A DNA stretch of 64,000 nucleotides from Cognataquiflexum gelatinilyticum (GTDB taxonomy: Bacteria; Bacteroidota; Bacteroidia; Cytophagales; Cyclobacteriaceae). The translations under genes were made by a program, and so were the position numbers. Positions within the stretch are counted from its first letter, which is position 1. Every line of letters begins with the position of its first letter. The notes under the pieces are model-generated. The model was not told the DNA's origin, did not search any database, and saw only the letters and a program-made list of their open reading frames with translations. The stretch lies in assembly GCF_024813435.1 (NCBI RefSeq), contig NZ_JANAEZ010000006.1, positions 1-64,000 on the forward strand, given 5' to 3'. Positions 33,077-41,353 of this stretch are shown one piece after another.

Positions 33077-33384
33077 AATTGAGAAGCGAGAAGCGAGAGC
33101 CGAGACAACAAGAGACTATCTAGTTTGATTACTTATGAAGAACATTGAATATAATTTGTATCTGCTTTCATCCACGTAGCCAAATCAAAACCATGGTTGG
33201 AAAACGATTAGCAGCTCTGTTGACTGTCGACCATGGACTATGGACTAATTAATTTTCAATATGATATTAATTAATTTTTACCAAAATATCTAATTCAAAA
33301 TCAATATGGTATTACTATTGACTAATCAAGTGTAAGTATAAAGCCATTAATCGCTTTACCTTTGGGTAAAAAAAAGAAAAGAAT
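33077..33384. other. Divergent regulatory gap between the AraC gene and the catabolic cluster
   Basis: Contains a GAAGCGA repeat run right at the AraC start (33081-33105) and a GTCCACA-family run (33221-33248). A -7-like box TACCTTTG lies at 33357-33364, about 20 bases before the ATG at 33385. No TTTG -33 box is at the normal distance from it, which fits an activator-dependent promoter. The tract ttaattaatttt with palindromic character lies near 33250-33280. Confidence 0.55.
33357..33364 (+). promoter_or_regulatory. Candidate -7 promoter element of the hydroxyproline cluster
   Basis: TACCTTTG matches the Bacteroidota TAnnTTTG consensus 20 bases before the start codon of the first catabolic gene. 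A matching -33 TTTG is lacking. Confidence 0.5.
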
Positions 33385-34275
33385 ATGAATTGGCAAGGTG
33401 TATTTCCGGCAGTGACGACCAAATTCCATCAGGATGGAAGCTTGGACATGGACATGTTTTTCAAAAACCTCGATGCCCAGCTCGGAGCCGGCGTACATGG
33501 TATCATTCTCGGAGGCACTTTGGGTGAATCCTCGGTACTTAGCTTGGAGGAAAAAATCCAATTGACAACCGAAACGGTAAAGTATGTCAATGGCAAAGTT
33601 CCAGTGATCCTAAACATTGCAGAAGGCGCAACGAGAGAAGCTATTTTTTGGGCGCACAAGGCAAAAGAAATGGGCGCTTCAGGATTGATGTTGTTGCCTC
33701 CGATGCGGTATGGTTCTGACGCGAGAGAGACCGTGGCTTATTTCAAGGCGGTGGCCAACAGTACGGATTTGCCTATTATGATTTATAACAATCCAGTGGA
33801 TTACAAGACTTTGGTGACTTTGGCGATGTTTGAGGAATTGACCGATTGCCCAAATATCCAAGCCGTCAAAGAATCTACCAGAGACATCTCCAATGTGACG
33901 AGGATGAGAAACCTATTTGGTGACAGGTTCAAAATCCTATGCGGAGTTGATACATTGGCAATGGAAGAATTGCTGATGAGCGCGGATGGATGGGTTGCCG
34001 GGTTGGTATGTGCTTTTCCAAAAGAGACTGTCGCCGTCTATAACCTCGTGAAGGCCGGAAAGACAGAAGAGGCTTTAAAAATCTACCGTTGGTTCTTACC
34101 TTTATTAGAACTCGATATCCATCCGAAGTTGGTGCAGTACATCAAACTCGCAGAGCAGATGGCTGGCATCGGAACAGAATGGGTTCGCGCTCCAAGACTG
34201 ACTTTGATCGGGGAAGAGAGGGTTAAAATCGAAAACATCATCAAAAGGGGTTTGGAACATAGACCGAAGTTGTAA
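33385..34275 (+). CDS. Dihydrodipicolinate synthase family protein, probable hydroxyproline-pathway deaminase
   Basis: 296 residues, class I aldolase (TIM barrel). Schiff-base Lys162 in AVKESTRDIS, Tyr134 in IMIYNNPVDY, and the GGTLGESSVLS phosphate/carboxylate loop. Family members include DapA, sialic-acid lyase and 1-pyrroline-4-hydroxy-2-carboxylate deaminase. The neighbours (epimerase, D-amino-acid dehydrogenase, semialdehyde dehydrogenase) point to the deaminase, which turns that intermediate into 2-oxoglutarate semialdehyde and ammonia. First gene of the cluster under the likely AraC-controlled promoter. Confidence 0.88.
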   Translation: MNWQGVFPAVTTKFHQDGSLDMDMFFKNLDAQLGAGVHGIILGGTLGESSVLSLEEKIQLTTETVKYVNGKVPVILNIAEGATREAIFWAHKAKEMGASGLMLLPPMRYGSDARETVAYFKAVANSTDLPIMIYNNPVDYKTLVTLAMFEELTDCPNIQAVKESTRDISNVTRMRNLFGDRFKILCGVDTLAMEELLMSADGWVAGLVCAFPKETVAVYNLVKAGKTEEALKIYRWFLPLLELDIHPKLVQYIKLAEQMAGIGTEWVRAPRLTLIGEERVKIENIIKRGLEHRPKL

Positions 34276-34280
34276 TCATG

Positions 34281-34310
34281 GTACGAAGTACGATGTACCA
34301 GGTACGAAGT
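34281..34310. repeat. GTACGAAGTACC microrepeat
   Basis: gtacgaagtacgatgtacca followed by ggtacgaagt: units of GTACnAA with period about 9-10, directly after the stop of the deaminase gene. Same family as 37633-37720. Confidence 0.65.
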
Positions 34311-34414
34311 AAATGGGGTAAAAAAAGGTATTCTTATGACATACTAAAACACGGCTTGAAATTTAAGAATCTAGGTGATTTAGATCAAAAAGATGTGGTA
34401 AATCGGGAATAAGT

Positions 34415-34819
34415 ATGAGAATACTAGCAGCAGTACTTTTGATGTTCTCTTTTCTTTCAAGTTGCTCTGAAATTCAGACAAACGACCCAGTCGAGGTTTA
34501 CAAATATTGGTCAGGTTCAAAAAACCCAAAAGAGCTTGAATTATTAAAGGGTCAATATTGGCAATCCGCTCACTGGACAAAAGAATATATAGTTTATTTG
34601 AAATTTAGACCAACTGAAAAATGGTGGGATGAATTTACATATCAAAATAAATTAAAAATTAAGGATGAAAGTTGGACTAAACCGATTAATGCACCTAATT
34701 GGTTTAAACCCTCTAAAGGTATGATCATCTATGGTAGCGGAGATAAATTTGACCAAGGATCAAGATATTTCATAGACACATTGACCAATGAGAGCTACAT
34801 TTATGAAATTCAACTTTGA
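34415..34819 (+). CDS. Small hypothetical lipoprotein inside the hydroxyproline cluster
   Basis: 134 residues. Signal and lipobox LMFSFLSSC (Cys17). The mature part is rich in Trp, Tyr and Lys (VEVYKYWSG, AHWTKEYIVYLKF, KWWDEFTY), with no recognised domain. The base composition is visibly more AT-rich than the flanking catabolic genes, and the gene separates the deaminase from the dehydrogenase. This suggests a late insertion. Its product could bind a surface ligand, but nothing supports a specific role. Confidence 0.68.
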   Translation: MRILAAVLLMFSFLSSCSEIQTNDPVEVYKYWSGSKNPKELELLKGQYWQSAHWTKEYIVYLKFRPTEKWWDEFTYQNKLKIKDESWTKPINAPNWFKPSKGMIIYGSGDKFDQGSRYFIDTLTNESYIYEIQL

Positions 34820-34904
34820 AAAGACTTCTCTCTACGTTCGAAGTGACAATGTGAACTTTATTAGGTTTCTTGACCTTTTGATTTGTAGAATCTATATTTT
34901 ACAA

Positions 34905-34965
34905 AACTCGACAACTTGATAACTCGACAACAATTAGAACCATTACAACAATTACAACCAATCAT
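34905..34965. repeat. ACAATTAC/CTCGACAA microrepeat run
   Basis: Runs of actcgacaacttgat and actcgacaac pass into ttacaacaattacaacc. Period about 9-16. It lies in the 190-base gap before the aldehyde dehydrogenase gene, whose promoter or ribosome-binding region must overlap or follow it. Confidence 0.6.
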
Positions 34966-35009
34966 CAATAACCATTAACTCAATTACTTATTTACCAATT
35001 CCAAACTCC

Positions 35010-36455
35010 ATGACCTACGACCAGATTTTTGCCAAAGCACAGGAAGCATTTTTGTTTTATAAAAACCTTCCAGGAAAAGAGAAAGCGGCTTTTCTCCGAA
35101 AAATCGCAGATGGATTGGAGGCTGAAAAAGCCACCATTATCCCTTTGGCATCCAAAGAATCAAACCTTCCCGAAGGAAGGATTACCGGTGAACTCGGTAG
35201 GACCACAGGTCAGATCCGCATGTTTGCAAAGTTGGTGGAGGAAGGAAGCTGGGTGGAAGCGACCATCGACCATGCAGATCCAAACCGCACTCCGGCACCA
35301 AAACCGGATATCCGAAGGTTTTTGACACCACTCGGTCCGGTCGTCGTATTTGGAGCGAGTAATTTTCCCTTGGCATTTTCTACAGCCGGAGGTGATACGG
35401 TCTCTGCTTTAGCAGCTGGTTGTCCGGTGATTTATAAGGCACATCCTGCCCATCCTGAGACTTCCAAACTTGTTGCCCAGGTCATTCATAGAGCGGTCGT
35501 AGATTCAGCTTTGCCGGATGGAATATTTCAGCATGTGGAAGGTGGAGCCAAAGAAGGACAGGCCTTGGCAGTTCATCCGATTGCAAAAGCCATTGCATTT
35601 ACCGGTTCACACTACGGAGGAATGGCATTGTTCAAAACGGCAAGCCAAAGGAATGAACCGATTCCTGTTTATGCCGAAATGGGTTCTGTGAATCCGATTT
35701 TTACTTTCGAACAAAAACTTTCTAAGGATATTGCAGGAAGTGCCAAAGCATTTATATCTTCTTTGACCCTTGGAGTGGGGCAGTTCTGTACCAATCCGGG
35801 TTTGATCTTTGTCCCAAAAAGTCTGCAAAAGGAATTTGCGGCAGCAATAAAATCCGAAATCGAGGACATAGTCGCCGCACCGATGCTGCATGAAGGCATT
35901 GCGGATGCTTATTACAATGCACTGCAATACCTTCAGGGCAGAGAAGAATTGGAATGGGTCAAAGTAGCTGCAGCCAAAGACTTGATCAAAGGCCATCCTG
36001 CCTTGGCAAAAATCAAAGCCAAGGATTGGTTGAGTGATGATAAATTCCAACAGGAGGTTTTCGGGGCATTTGCGCTGATGGTGGTGTATGAAGGAGAGGA
36101 TGATTTGCTTGCCATAGCCGAAAAACTCCATGGACAGCTGACAATCACCATTTGGGCTGAAGAAGAAGAACTCAGCGACAAACTTTTTCTGATCAATCTT
36201 CTTGAGGAAAAATGTGGCCGAATGCTGTATAAAGGCGTTCCGACCGGAGTTGAAGTGGGCTATGCCATGCAACATGGAGGTCCTTATCCGTCCACCTCTG
36301 ACAACAGGAGTACTTCCGTCGGTGTCTACGCGATCAAGAGATTTGCAAGACCGATAGCATTCCAAGACATGCCGGATATTTTGTTGCCGGATGCACTGAG
36401 AGAAAGCAATCCTTTGGGAATATGGAGGACTGTTAATGGGGAATTCAAGAAATAA
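35010..36455 (+). CDS. 2-oxoglutarate semialdehyde (2,5-dioxopentanoate) dehydrogenase
   Basis: 481 residues, NAD(P)-dependent aldehyde dehydrogenase superfamily. Catalytic Cys260 in LGVGQFCTNPGL, general-base Glu223 in YAEMGSVNPIF, and the VVVFGASNFPLAFSTAGGDT cofactor region. GQFCTNPG and EMGSVNP are the pattern of the 2-oxoglutarate semialdehyde dehydrogenase subgroup. It oxidises the product of the deaminase to 2-oxoglutarate, the last step of hydroxyproline breakdown (also used in pentose or glucarate pathways, but no such genes are near). Confidence 0.92.
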   Translation: MTYDQIFAKAQEAFLFYKNLPGKEKAAFLRKIADGLEAEKATIIPLASKESNLPEGRITGELGRTTGQIRMFAKLVEEGSWVEATIDHADPNRTPAPKPDIRRFLTPLGPVVVFGASNFPLAFSTAGGDTVSALAAGCPVIYKAHPAHPETSKLVAQVIHRAVVDSALPDGIFQHVEGGAKEGQALAVHPIAKAIAFTGSHYGGMALFKTASQRNEPIPVYAEMGSVNPIFTFEQKLSKDIAGSAKAFISSLTLGVGQFCTNPGLIFVPKSLQKEFAAAIKSEIEDIVAAPMLHEGIADAYYNALQYLQGREELEWVKVAAAKDLIKGHPALAKIKAKDWLSDDKFQQEVFGAFALMVVYEGEDDLLAIAEKLHGQLTITIWAEEEELSDKLFLINLLEEKCGRMLYKGVPTGVEVGYAMQHGGPYPSTSDNRSTSVGVYAIKRFARPIAFQDMPDILLPDALRESNPLGIWRTVNGEFKK

Positions 36456-36459
36456 TTTA

Positions 36460-36552
36460 GTCCACAGTCCACAGTCCACAGTTTGGTTTAGTTTGTAGGT
36501 TAGTTTGGGTTAAAAACCTTGTAACTTTCAAAACCTTACAACATTGCAACAT
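36460..36552. repeat. Perfect (GTCCACA)3 tandem followed by other microrepeats
   Basis: 36460-36482 reads three exact GTCCACA units plus GT. It is followed by a gtttggtttagtttg run (36482-36512) and then a TTACAACATT-type run (36515-36552). This is the cleanest member of the GTCCACA family in the window, and again several families share one gap. Confidence 0.75.
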
Positions 36553-36587
36553 TAAATTTTCGGATTTTCCCAATCTTCCAATTTCTT

Positions 36588-37592
36588 ATGTCCTCTAGAA
36601 GTACATTCTCCTGCATCGACGCCCATACCTGTGGCAACCCTGTACGTGTTGTCTCAGGTGGTGTGCCTTTTTTGAAAGGTAACAACATGCTCGAAAAGCG
36701 TCAATATTTTTTGGATAAACTGGATTGGATAAGGAGAGGTCTGATGTTTGAACCACGGGGTCACGATATGATGTCAGGCTCCATGCTATTCCCACCCCAT
36801 GACCCTGAAAATGACTTTGCGGTGCTTTTTATCGAGACCTCAGGTTGTCTTCCTATGTGTGGGCACGGGACCATCGGTACCATCACCATCGCCATTGAGG
36901 AAGGATTGATCCATCCAAAGACTCCGGGATTTTTGAGGATGGAGGCCCCGGCAGGATTGGTTTTGGTATCCTACAAACAGGAAGGCAAGAAAGTTAAATC
37001 CGTCAAACTCACCAATGTCAAAAGTTATCTTGCTGCCGAAAGTCTGGAGATCGAGACCGAAGAACTCGGAAAACTCATCGTGGATGTGGCTTATGGCGGC
37101 AACTTCTATTGCATAGTCGATCCGCAAAAAAATTTTCCTGGATTGGAGCATTTCAGGGCAGAGCAGTTGATCTCTATGGCTAGGAATCTCAGACAAAAAA
37201 TGAATGAAACCTATGAATTTGTTCATCCTGAACATTCCCAAATCCGCGGTTTATCACATGTGATGTGGACCGGAAAAACCCTTGATCCAACAAGTTCCGC
37301 AAGAAATGCGGTTTTCTACGGAGACAAAGCCATCGACCGCTCACCCTGCGGGACGGGCACTTCGGCCAGGATGGCTCAGTGGTTTGCCAAAGGACTTTTG
37401 AAGCCCGGAGATGATTTTATTCATGAGAGTTTTATCGGGTCCAAATTTACAGGACGGATAGAAGAAGTGACTGAGATCGGAGACAAACCCGCCATTGTTC
37501 CAAGTATCGAAGGATGGGCCAAGGTATATGGCTACAATACAATCATCTTGGATGATGATGATCCTTATGTGCATGGATTTCAGGTAATCTGA
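36588..37592 (+). CDS. 4-hydroxyproline 2-epimerase (proline racemase superfamily)
   Basis: 334 residues. Both catalytic cysteines of the racemase-type members are present: Cys91 in LPMCGHGTIG and Cys254 in DRSPCGTGTSAR. This favours a two-base epimerase over the trans-3-hydroxyproline dehydratases, in which one is replaced. It converts trans-4-hydroxy-L-proline to cis-4-hydroxy-D-proline, the entry step. It stands between the dehydrogenase genes of the same pathway, and the neighbours fit 4-hydroxyproline rather than proline as substrate. Cytoplasmic, no signal peptide. Confidence 0.9.
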   Translation: MSSRSTFSCIDAHTCGNPVRVVSGGVPFLKGNNMLEKRQYFLDKLDWIRRGLMFEPRGHDMMSGSMLFPPHDPENDFAVLFIETSGCLPMCGHGTIGTITIAIEEGLIHPKTPGFLRMEAPAGLVLVSYKQEGKKVKSVKLTNVKSYLAAESLEIETEELGKLIVDVAYGGNFYCIVDPQKNFPGLEHFRAEQLISMARNLRQKMNETYEFVHPEHSQIRGLSHVMWTGKTLDPTSSARNAVFYGDKAIDRSPCGTGTSARMAQWFAKGLLKPGDDFIHESFIGSKFTGRIEEVTEIGDKPAIVPSIEGWAKVYGYNTIILDDDDPYVHGFQVI

Positions 37593-37831
37593 AAGAAGCG
37601 AGAAGCTAGAGGCGAGAATTAAGTTCAACATTGTACGAAGTACCAAGTACCAAGTACAAAGCACCTAGAAAAGATAGACAAAAAGCGAAAATTGAGTACA
37701 AAGTATCAAGTATCAAGAACAGAAAAGCCCATCTTTACAATTTTGAAATTTTCCAATCTTTCAATTTTCCAATTCTCCCATACCCATCCCGAATTCAGTC
37801 TCATGTCTCACGTCTCATATCTCCAGTCTCA
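37592..37831. repeat. Composite microrepeat gap: four repeat families in series
   Basis: GAAGCGAGAAGC run (37592-37618), GTACCAAGTACCAA run (37633-37660), related AAGTATCAAGTATCAAG run (37694-37720), TTTCCAATC/TTTTCCAATTCTCC run (37741-37780) and TCTCATGTCTCACGTCTCAT run (37797-37831). It ends 3 bases before the ATG at 37835. The reading frame happens to stay open through it, giving a false N-terminal extension. Confidence 0.7.
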
Positions 37832-37834
37832 ACC

Positions 37835-39079
37835 ATGAAACCAACCATCATCATCGGCGGCGGGATCGTCGGACTGTTTACTGCATATTTCCTTCAAAAA
37901 TCAGGAACGGAAGTTATCATCATCGACAAAGGAGACATGCAGGTCAATTGCTCCACCGGAAATGCCGGGATGATCGTGCCGAGCCACATCATTCCGTTAG
38001 CCGCTCCGGGCATGATCAGCAAGGGGATTTCCTGGATGTTTTCTTCCAAAAGTCCTTTCTATATCCACCCAAGATTTGACCGGAAGCTCTTGCAATGGTC
38101 ATGGTTGTTTTACCAATCTGCCAACAAATCCCATGTCGAGAAAAGTATTCCGTATCTGAAAAACCTCAGCTTGATGAGCAAAGCGCTGTACCAACAGTTC
38201 AAGGTTGAGCACATCGAGTCTAACTTGGGCTTGGTAGAAAAGGGTTTGATGATGATCTACCAAACTGCCGAGGTTGAAAAGGAAGAGATTGAATTTGCAC
38301 ATTTGGCGCAGAAACATGGTTTGGCGGCAGAAATCCTCAGCCCCGAGGATATCAAGAATATCGAACCCAACCTTGAGGTAAAAGCCCGCGGGGCAGTTTT
38401 ATTTCCCGGTGATGCCCACCTTTCCCCCGCAGCTTTGTATAGCTTTTTGAAAAATCATTTGGAAGAAAATGGTGTGCAGTTCAAAAACCAAGTGAAAGTC
38501 ACCGGATTTGAAACAAAATCCGACAAAGTCATCGGCGTATTGACTTCGGAAGGAAAAATCGAAGGGGATAAGTTTGTGCTTTGTGGAGGCGCTTGGTCTG
38601 CCGAATTGGCTAAGATGTTGGATTTTTCACTTCCCATGATGGGAGGAAAAGGATACAGTTTTATCCAGGACAACAAGCCTGAAATCAAGCAGGCGAGCAT
38701 TTTGACAGAGATGAAAGTTGCCGTCAGCCCTTATGGCAATCAGATCCGATTTGGTGGCACGATGGAAATCGCCGGTACAGACGAATCCATCAACATCAAC
38801 CGCGTGAAGGGAATCTTCGAATCCATCAACCGGTATTATCCGGATTTCCAATCCAAATTTCCCGAAACCGATCAGATCTGGAAGGGCTTGAGACCTTGTT
38901 CGCCGGACGGATTGCCTTATATCGGTTTTGCGCCAAATTGGAAGAATGTCCTTGTCGGCAGCGGCCATTCCATGATGGGAATCAGTTTGGCACCCGCAAC
39001 GGGAAAGATCCTCGCAGAACTCCATACCCAAAAATCCCCAAGCATGGAATTGGAAGGGTTTAAGGTGGATAGGTTTTGA
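37835..39079 (+). CDS. FAD-dependent D-amino-acid dehydrogenase (cis-4-hydroxy-D-proline dehydrogenase type)
   Basis: 414 residues from the ATG at 37835 (MKPTIIIGGG). The frame upstream is repeat DNA and not coding. DAO-fold flavoprotein: GGGIVGLFTAYFLQKSG (FAD), GNAGMIVPSHIIPLA (DadA-type flavin contact), and the C-terminal GLRPCSPDGLPYIG and VGSGHSMMGISLAPATG. It would oxidise cis-4-hydroxy-D-proline to 1-pyrroline-4-hydroxy-2-carboxylate, between the epimerase and the deaminase. Electron acceptor probably quinone or another carrier. No separate small subunit seen. Confidence 0.9.
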   Translation: MKPTIIIGGGIVGLFTAYFLQKSGTEVIIIDKGDMQVNCSTGNAGMIVPSHIIPLAAPGMISKGISWMFSSKSPFYIHPRFDRKLLQWSWLFYQSANKSHVEKSIPYLKNLSLMSKALYQQFKVEHIESNLGLVEKGLMMIYQTAEVEKEEIEFAHLAQKHGLAAEILSPEDIKNIEPNLEVKARGAVLFPGDAHLSPAALYSFLKNHLEENGVQFKNQVKVTGFETKSDKVIGVLTSEGKIEGDKFVLCGGAWSAELAKMLDFSLPMMGGKGYSFIQDNKPEIKQASILTEMKVAVSPYGNQIRFGGTMEIAGTDESININRVKGIFESINRYYPDFQSKFPETDQIWKGLRPCSPDGLPYIGFAPNWKNVLVGSGHSMMGISLAPATGKILAELHTQKSPSMELEGFKVDRF

Positions 39080-39339
39080 GCATTAATCCGATATTTTTGT
39101 AGGCGTATTTCCCAAAATTGTATAGTTGCGCGTACCGTTAAGGATATAAATTTATAGGCGAATGTACATATGCAGAATATTTTGAAAATGCATTGAATGT
39201 TTGCAAAGTTTAAGGAGTATTGGCGTTACTAATTCTAAATGAGTAAAAGATGGGCTTATGCAGGTTGGTCAAATTTGGTATTTGGCTGTTTCTTATTTTT
39301 ACTATCACAAATGAACCTCTAACAAAAAAATGAAATATT

Positions 39340-39558
39340 ATGTCGTTTCAAGCATATATTGACAATATCAAAGCCAAGACAGGAAAGACACCTGCTGACT
39401 TTAAAAAAATGGCAAAGGAAAAAGAATTCATCATTGATGGAAAACTTAATCCTAAAATTAAAGCAACAGAAGTTACGAATTGGCTCAAGGAAGAATTTGA
39501 ACTCGGACACGGTCATGCCATGGCAATTTATGCCACATTCAAGGGAAAAACGGAGTGA
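39340..39558 (+). CDS. DUF4287-domain protein
   Basis: 72 residues: MSFQAYIDNIKAKTGKTPAD, then KKMAKEKEFI and the conserved ATEVTNWLKEEFELGHGHAM. This matches the small DUF4287 family of bacteria. Soluble, helical, no signal. Function unknown; homologues are often found in variable regions. The DNA on both sides is unlike the flanking catabolic genes, and a CCGCTAACA sequence (39572-39580) lies just downstream. Confidence 0.88.
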   Translation: MSFQAYIDNIKAKTGKTPADFKKMAKEKEFIIDGKLNPKIKATEVTNWLKEEFELGHGHAMAIYATFKGKTE

Positions 39559-39752
39559 CCCAAACCACGAACCGCTAACAGAAGTTCGGCAAATGGCAGG
39601 TTCAGTTCTTGGTTGACAGTGAAATACTCCGAAATCCTTTACCCCAAACGCCAAACCGTCAAATACACATTCCAAACCCGCCCAATTACCATCCCAATCT
39701 GCAAAAACTAGATCTGGAAGTTTACCGGCAGAGAATCGGATAACCACTTAAT

Positions 39753-40490
39753 CTACTCCTCAAAAACCTGATCTTCTGCATCGATAATGATTCTGATAAA
39801 CCTGATCATATGGTCGATTTCCTCCCATGAAAAACCCAGATTTCCCTGAGAGTGGGCAAGTGCATCGCGCAACTGACCGATGTCATTCATCATCTTGACA
39901 AAGCGGTCTCTGCTATACTCCGGATCAAATTTTTTGAAGCGTTGGTTTTTGGAAAAGATAGAACCCAAGTCGCCAAACTGCAGGCATTGCACCAAATCAA
40001 TCTCTTCCTTCCGTCCCTTTTTCCACTCATAAAGTGATCGGGCGCTGTTGAGCCTGTTTTCGGAAATGCTTTGCTCCCAATGTGGCAGGTACTTGCGGAT
40101 CAGTTCTTTCAGGTGGGTTTCCAACAGGCTGATCAACCCAAAAAACCCGATCCTGAGCGGAATTTTGTCCAGATCTGTTCTGGTGACAATGTGTGCGATT
40201 TTTCCATCTTCTTCAATGAAATACCGTCTCTTTTCGATAAGTTTTCGGAAAGCAAATAATAGAGGCGTATCTGACGGCAAAATATCTTCCGAAGCGATAG
40301 GAACCGGCCTTTCGTCACCCAAGTCAAACTTCATCAAAACTCCATTCACGTCCACAACGGCCGATTGGAAATTCCTTTTTTCCATTTCTTCCCTATAATT
40401 TTCTATTCCAAAAACAAGCAGATCTTCAGAGATGGGCATGACATTGATCTGTTCTTCAAATAGCAGGCGGAGCCGGTCAAGGGATTTCAT
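39753..40490 (-). CDS. CBS-like/HEPN-like protein, unknown function
   Basis: 245 residues, soluble. The centre resembles one CBS module (SEDILPSDTPLLFAFRKLIE, then YFIEEDGKIAHIVTRTDLDK). The C-terminal 110 residues are helical and contain QLRDALAHSQ, an R-x4-H pattern as in HEPN domains. Family knowledge: HEPN domains are often RNases in toxin or defence systems. Whether this one is catalytic is uncertain, and the CBS assignment is by pattern. Divergent from the Tudor-like gene. The surroundings (DUF4287, ParE-type TA, DUF4256) are accessory. Confidence 0.68.
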   Translation of the reverse strand: MKSLDRLRLLFEEQINVMPISEDLLVFGIENYREEMEKRNFQSAVVDVNGVLMKFDLGDERPVPIASEDILPSDTPLLFAFRKLIEKRRYFIEEDGKIAHIVTRTDLDKIPLRIGFFGLISLLETHLKELIRKYLPHWEQSISENRLNSARSLYEWKKGRKEEIDLVQCLQFGDLGSIFSKNQRFKKFDPEYSRDRFVKMMNDIGQLRDALAHSQGNLGFSWEEIDHMIRFIRIIIDAEDQVFEE

Positions 40491-40571
40491 ACTTTGTTGT
40501 TTTGGTTTTGTGAATTTATAAAAATACCCTTTATATTGACCGGATAGTTAGGTAACAAAATCATATATTTT

Positions 40572-41120
40572 ATGTCAGCAATGGAATTGGGAATCGGCAG
40601 TCAAGTCAGACATCCAAAATTTGGAAAAGGGGTAGTCGTGGAGGCAGACGCTTCCTATTACAAGATTTATTTCAACTTTATCGCAGAGGTCAAAACCATC
40701 GCAAGGGACTTTCAGCATTTTGAACTCATCGAAAAGAAAGAAGCAGAACCGATAGCATTCAGCCTTGCGGATATCGAAAGGGCAGTAGAAAACGCCATCA
40801 AAAAAATCCCACCTGCGGAAGCTTTGCCAAAGGTCAGCATGGCCCAAAAGTGGCTCAAAGGTACCATGATTCTCAATCCCTACAATCCCGAACTGAGCAA
40901 CAAGGAAGTGCCGATCGCGACATTTTTTCACAAGATCGTCATGGTCAGGGAGCGACTCCGCGTGCTTGAGCAAAATATCAACAACCACGAGAAACTCGAC
41001 GATCAGGACAGGATCGCACTGCAGCAATATATCACCCGAGCATACGGTTCACTGACCACTTTCAATGTGCTCTTTGCCGATAAGGAAGATTACTTTAAAG
41101 GGGCGGGGAAGGAGGATTGA
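40572..41120 (+). CDS. Conserved hypothetical protein with an N-terminal Tudor-like module
   Basis: 182 residues. The first 50 (GSQVRHPKFGKGVVVEADAS then YYKIYFNF, ending FQHFELIE) look like the small beta-barrel found at the C-terminus of PcrA/UvrD helicases. The remainder is helical (FFHKIVMVRERLRVLEQNIN) without recognised domain. There is no signal peptide. A nucleic-acid or RNA-polymerase contact is conceivable by analogy. It is divergent from the CBS/HEPN-like gene, with 81 bases between the starts. Confidence 0.75.
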   Translation: MSAMELGIGSQVRHPKFGKGVVVEADASYYKIYFNFIAEVKTIARDFQHFELIEKKEAEPIAFSLADIERAVENAIKKIPPAEALPKVSMAQKWLKGTMILNPYNPELSNKEVPIATFFHKIVMVRERLRVLEQNINNHEKLDDQDRIALQQYITRAYGSLTTFNVLFADKEDYFKGAGKED

Positions 41121-41353
41121 TTAAGTTTGAAGGTTTCAAGGTTAAAAAAGTTTTAAAGTTGGGAATTGGGTAAGAAGTTGAAGGTTTGAGGTGAAAAGTA
41201 GGAGGATCGAAGTTTTGGAGATATGGAAAGATGCGGATTGTCTTAATGACTTGTTAAAATTGATTTTGTGAAATGTGAAAAATAAAGAGTTCGATTCGAG
41301 GTATTCTGTTATTGAAAACACATTTTTTTTATATTTGATTAAATCGAAGAGAT

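Noticed and set aside
36460..36482. Short direct repeats as a CRISPR array
   Set aside because: Units are 7 bases without spacers, and no cas genes are present.
37631..37834. N-terminal extension of the D-amino-acid dehydrogenase
   Set aside because: The residues come from microrepeats; the flavin-binding motif starts directly at the ATG at 37835.
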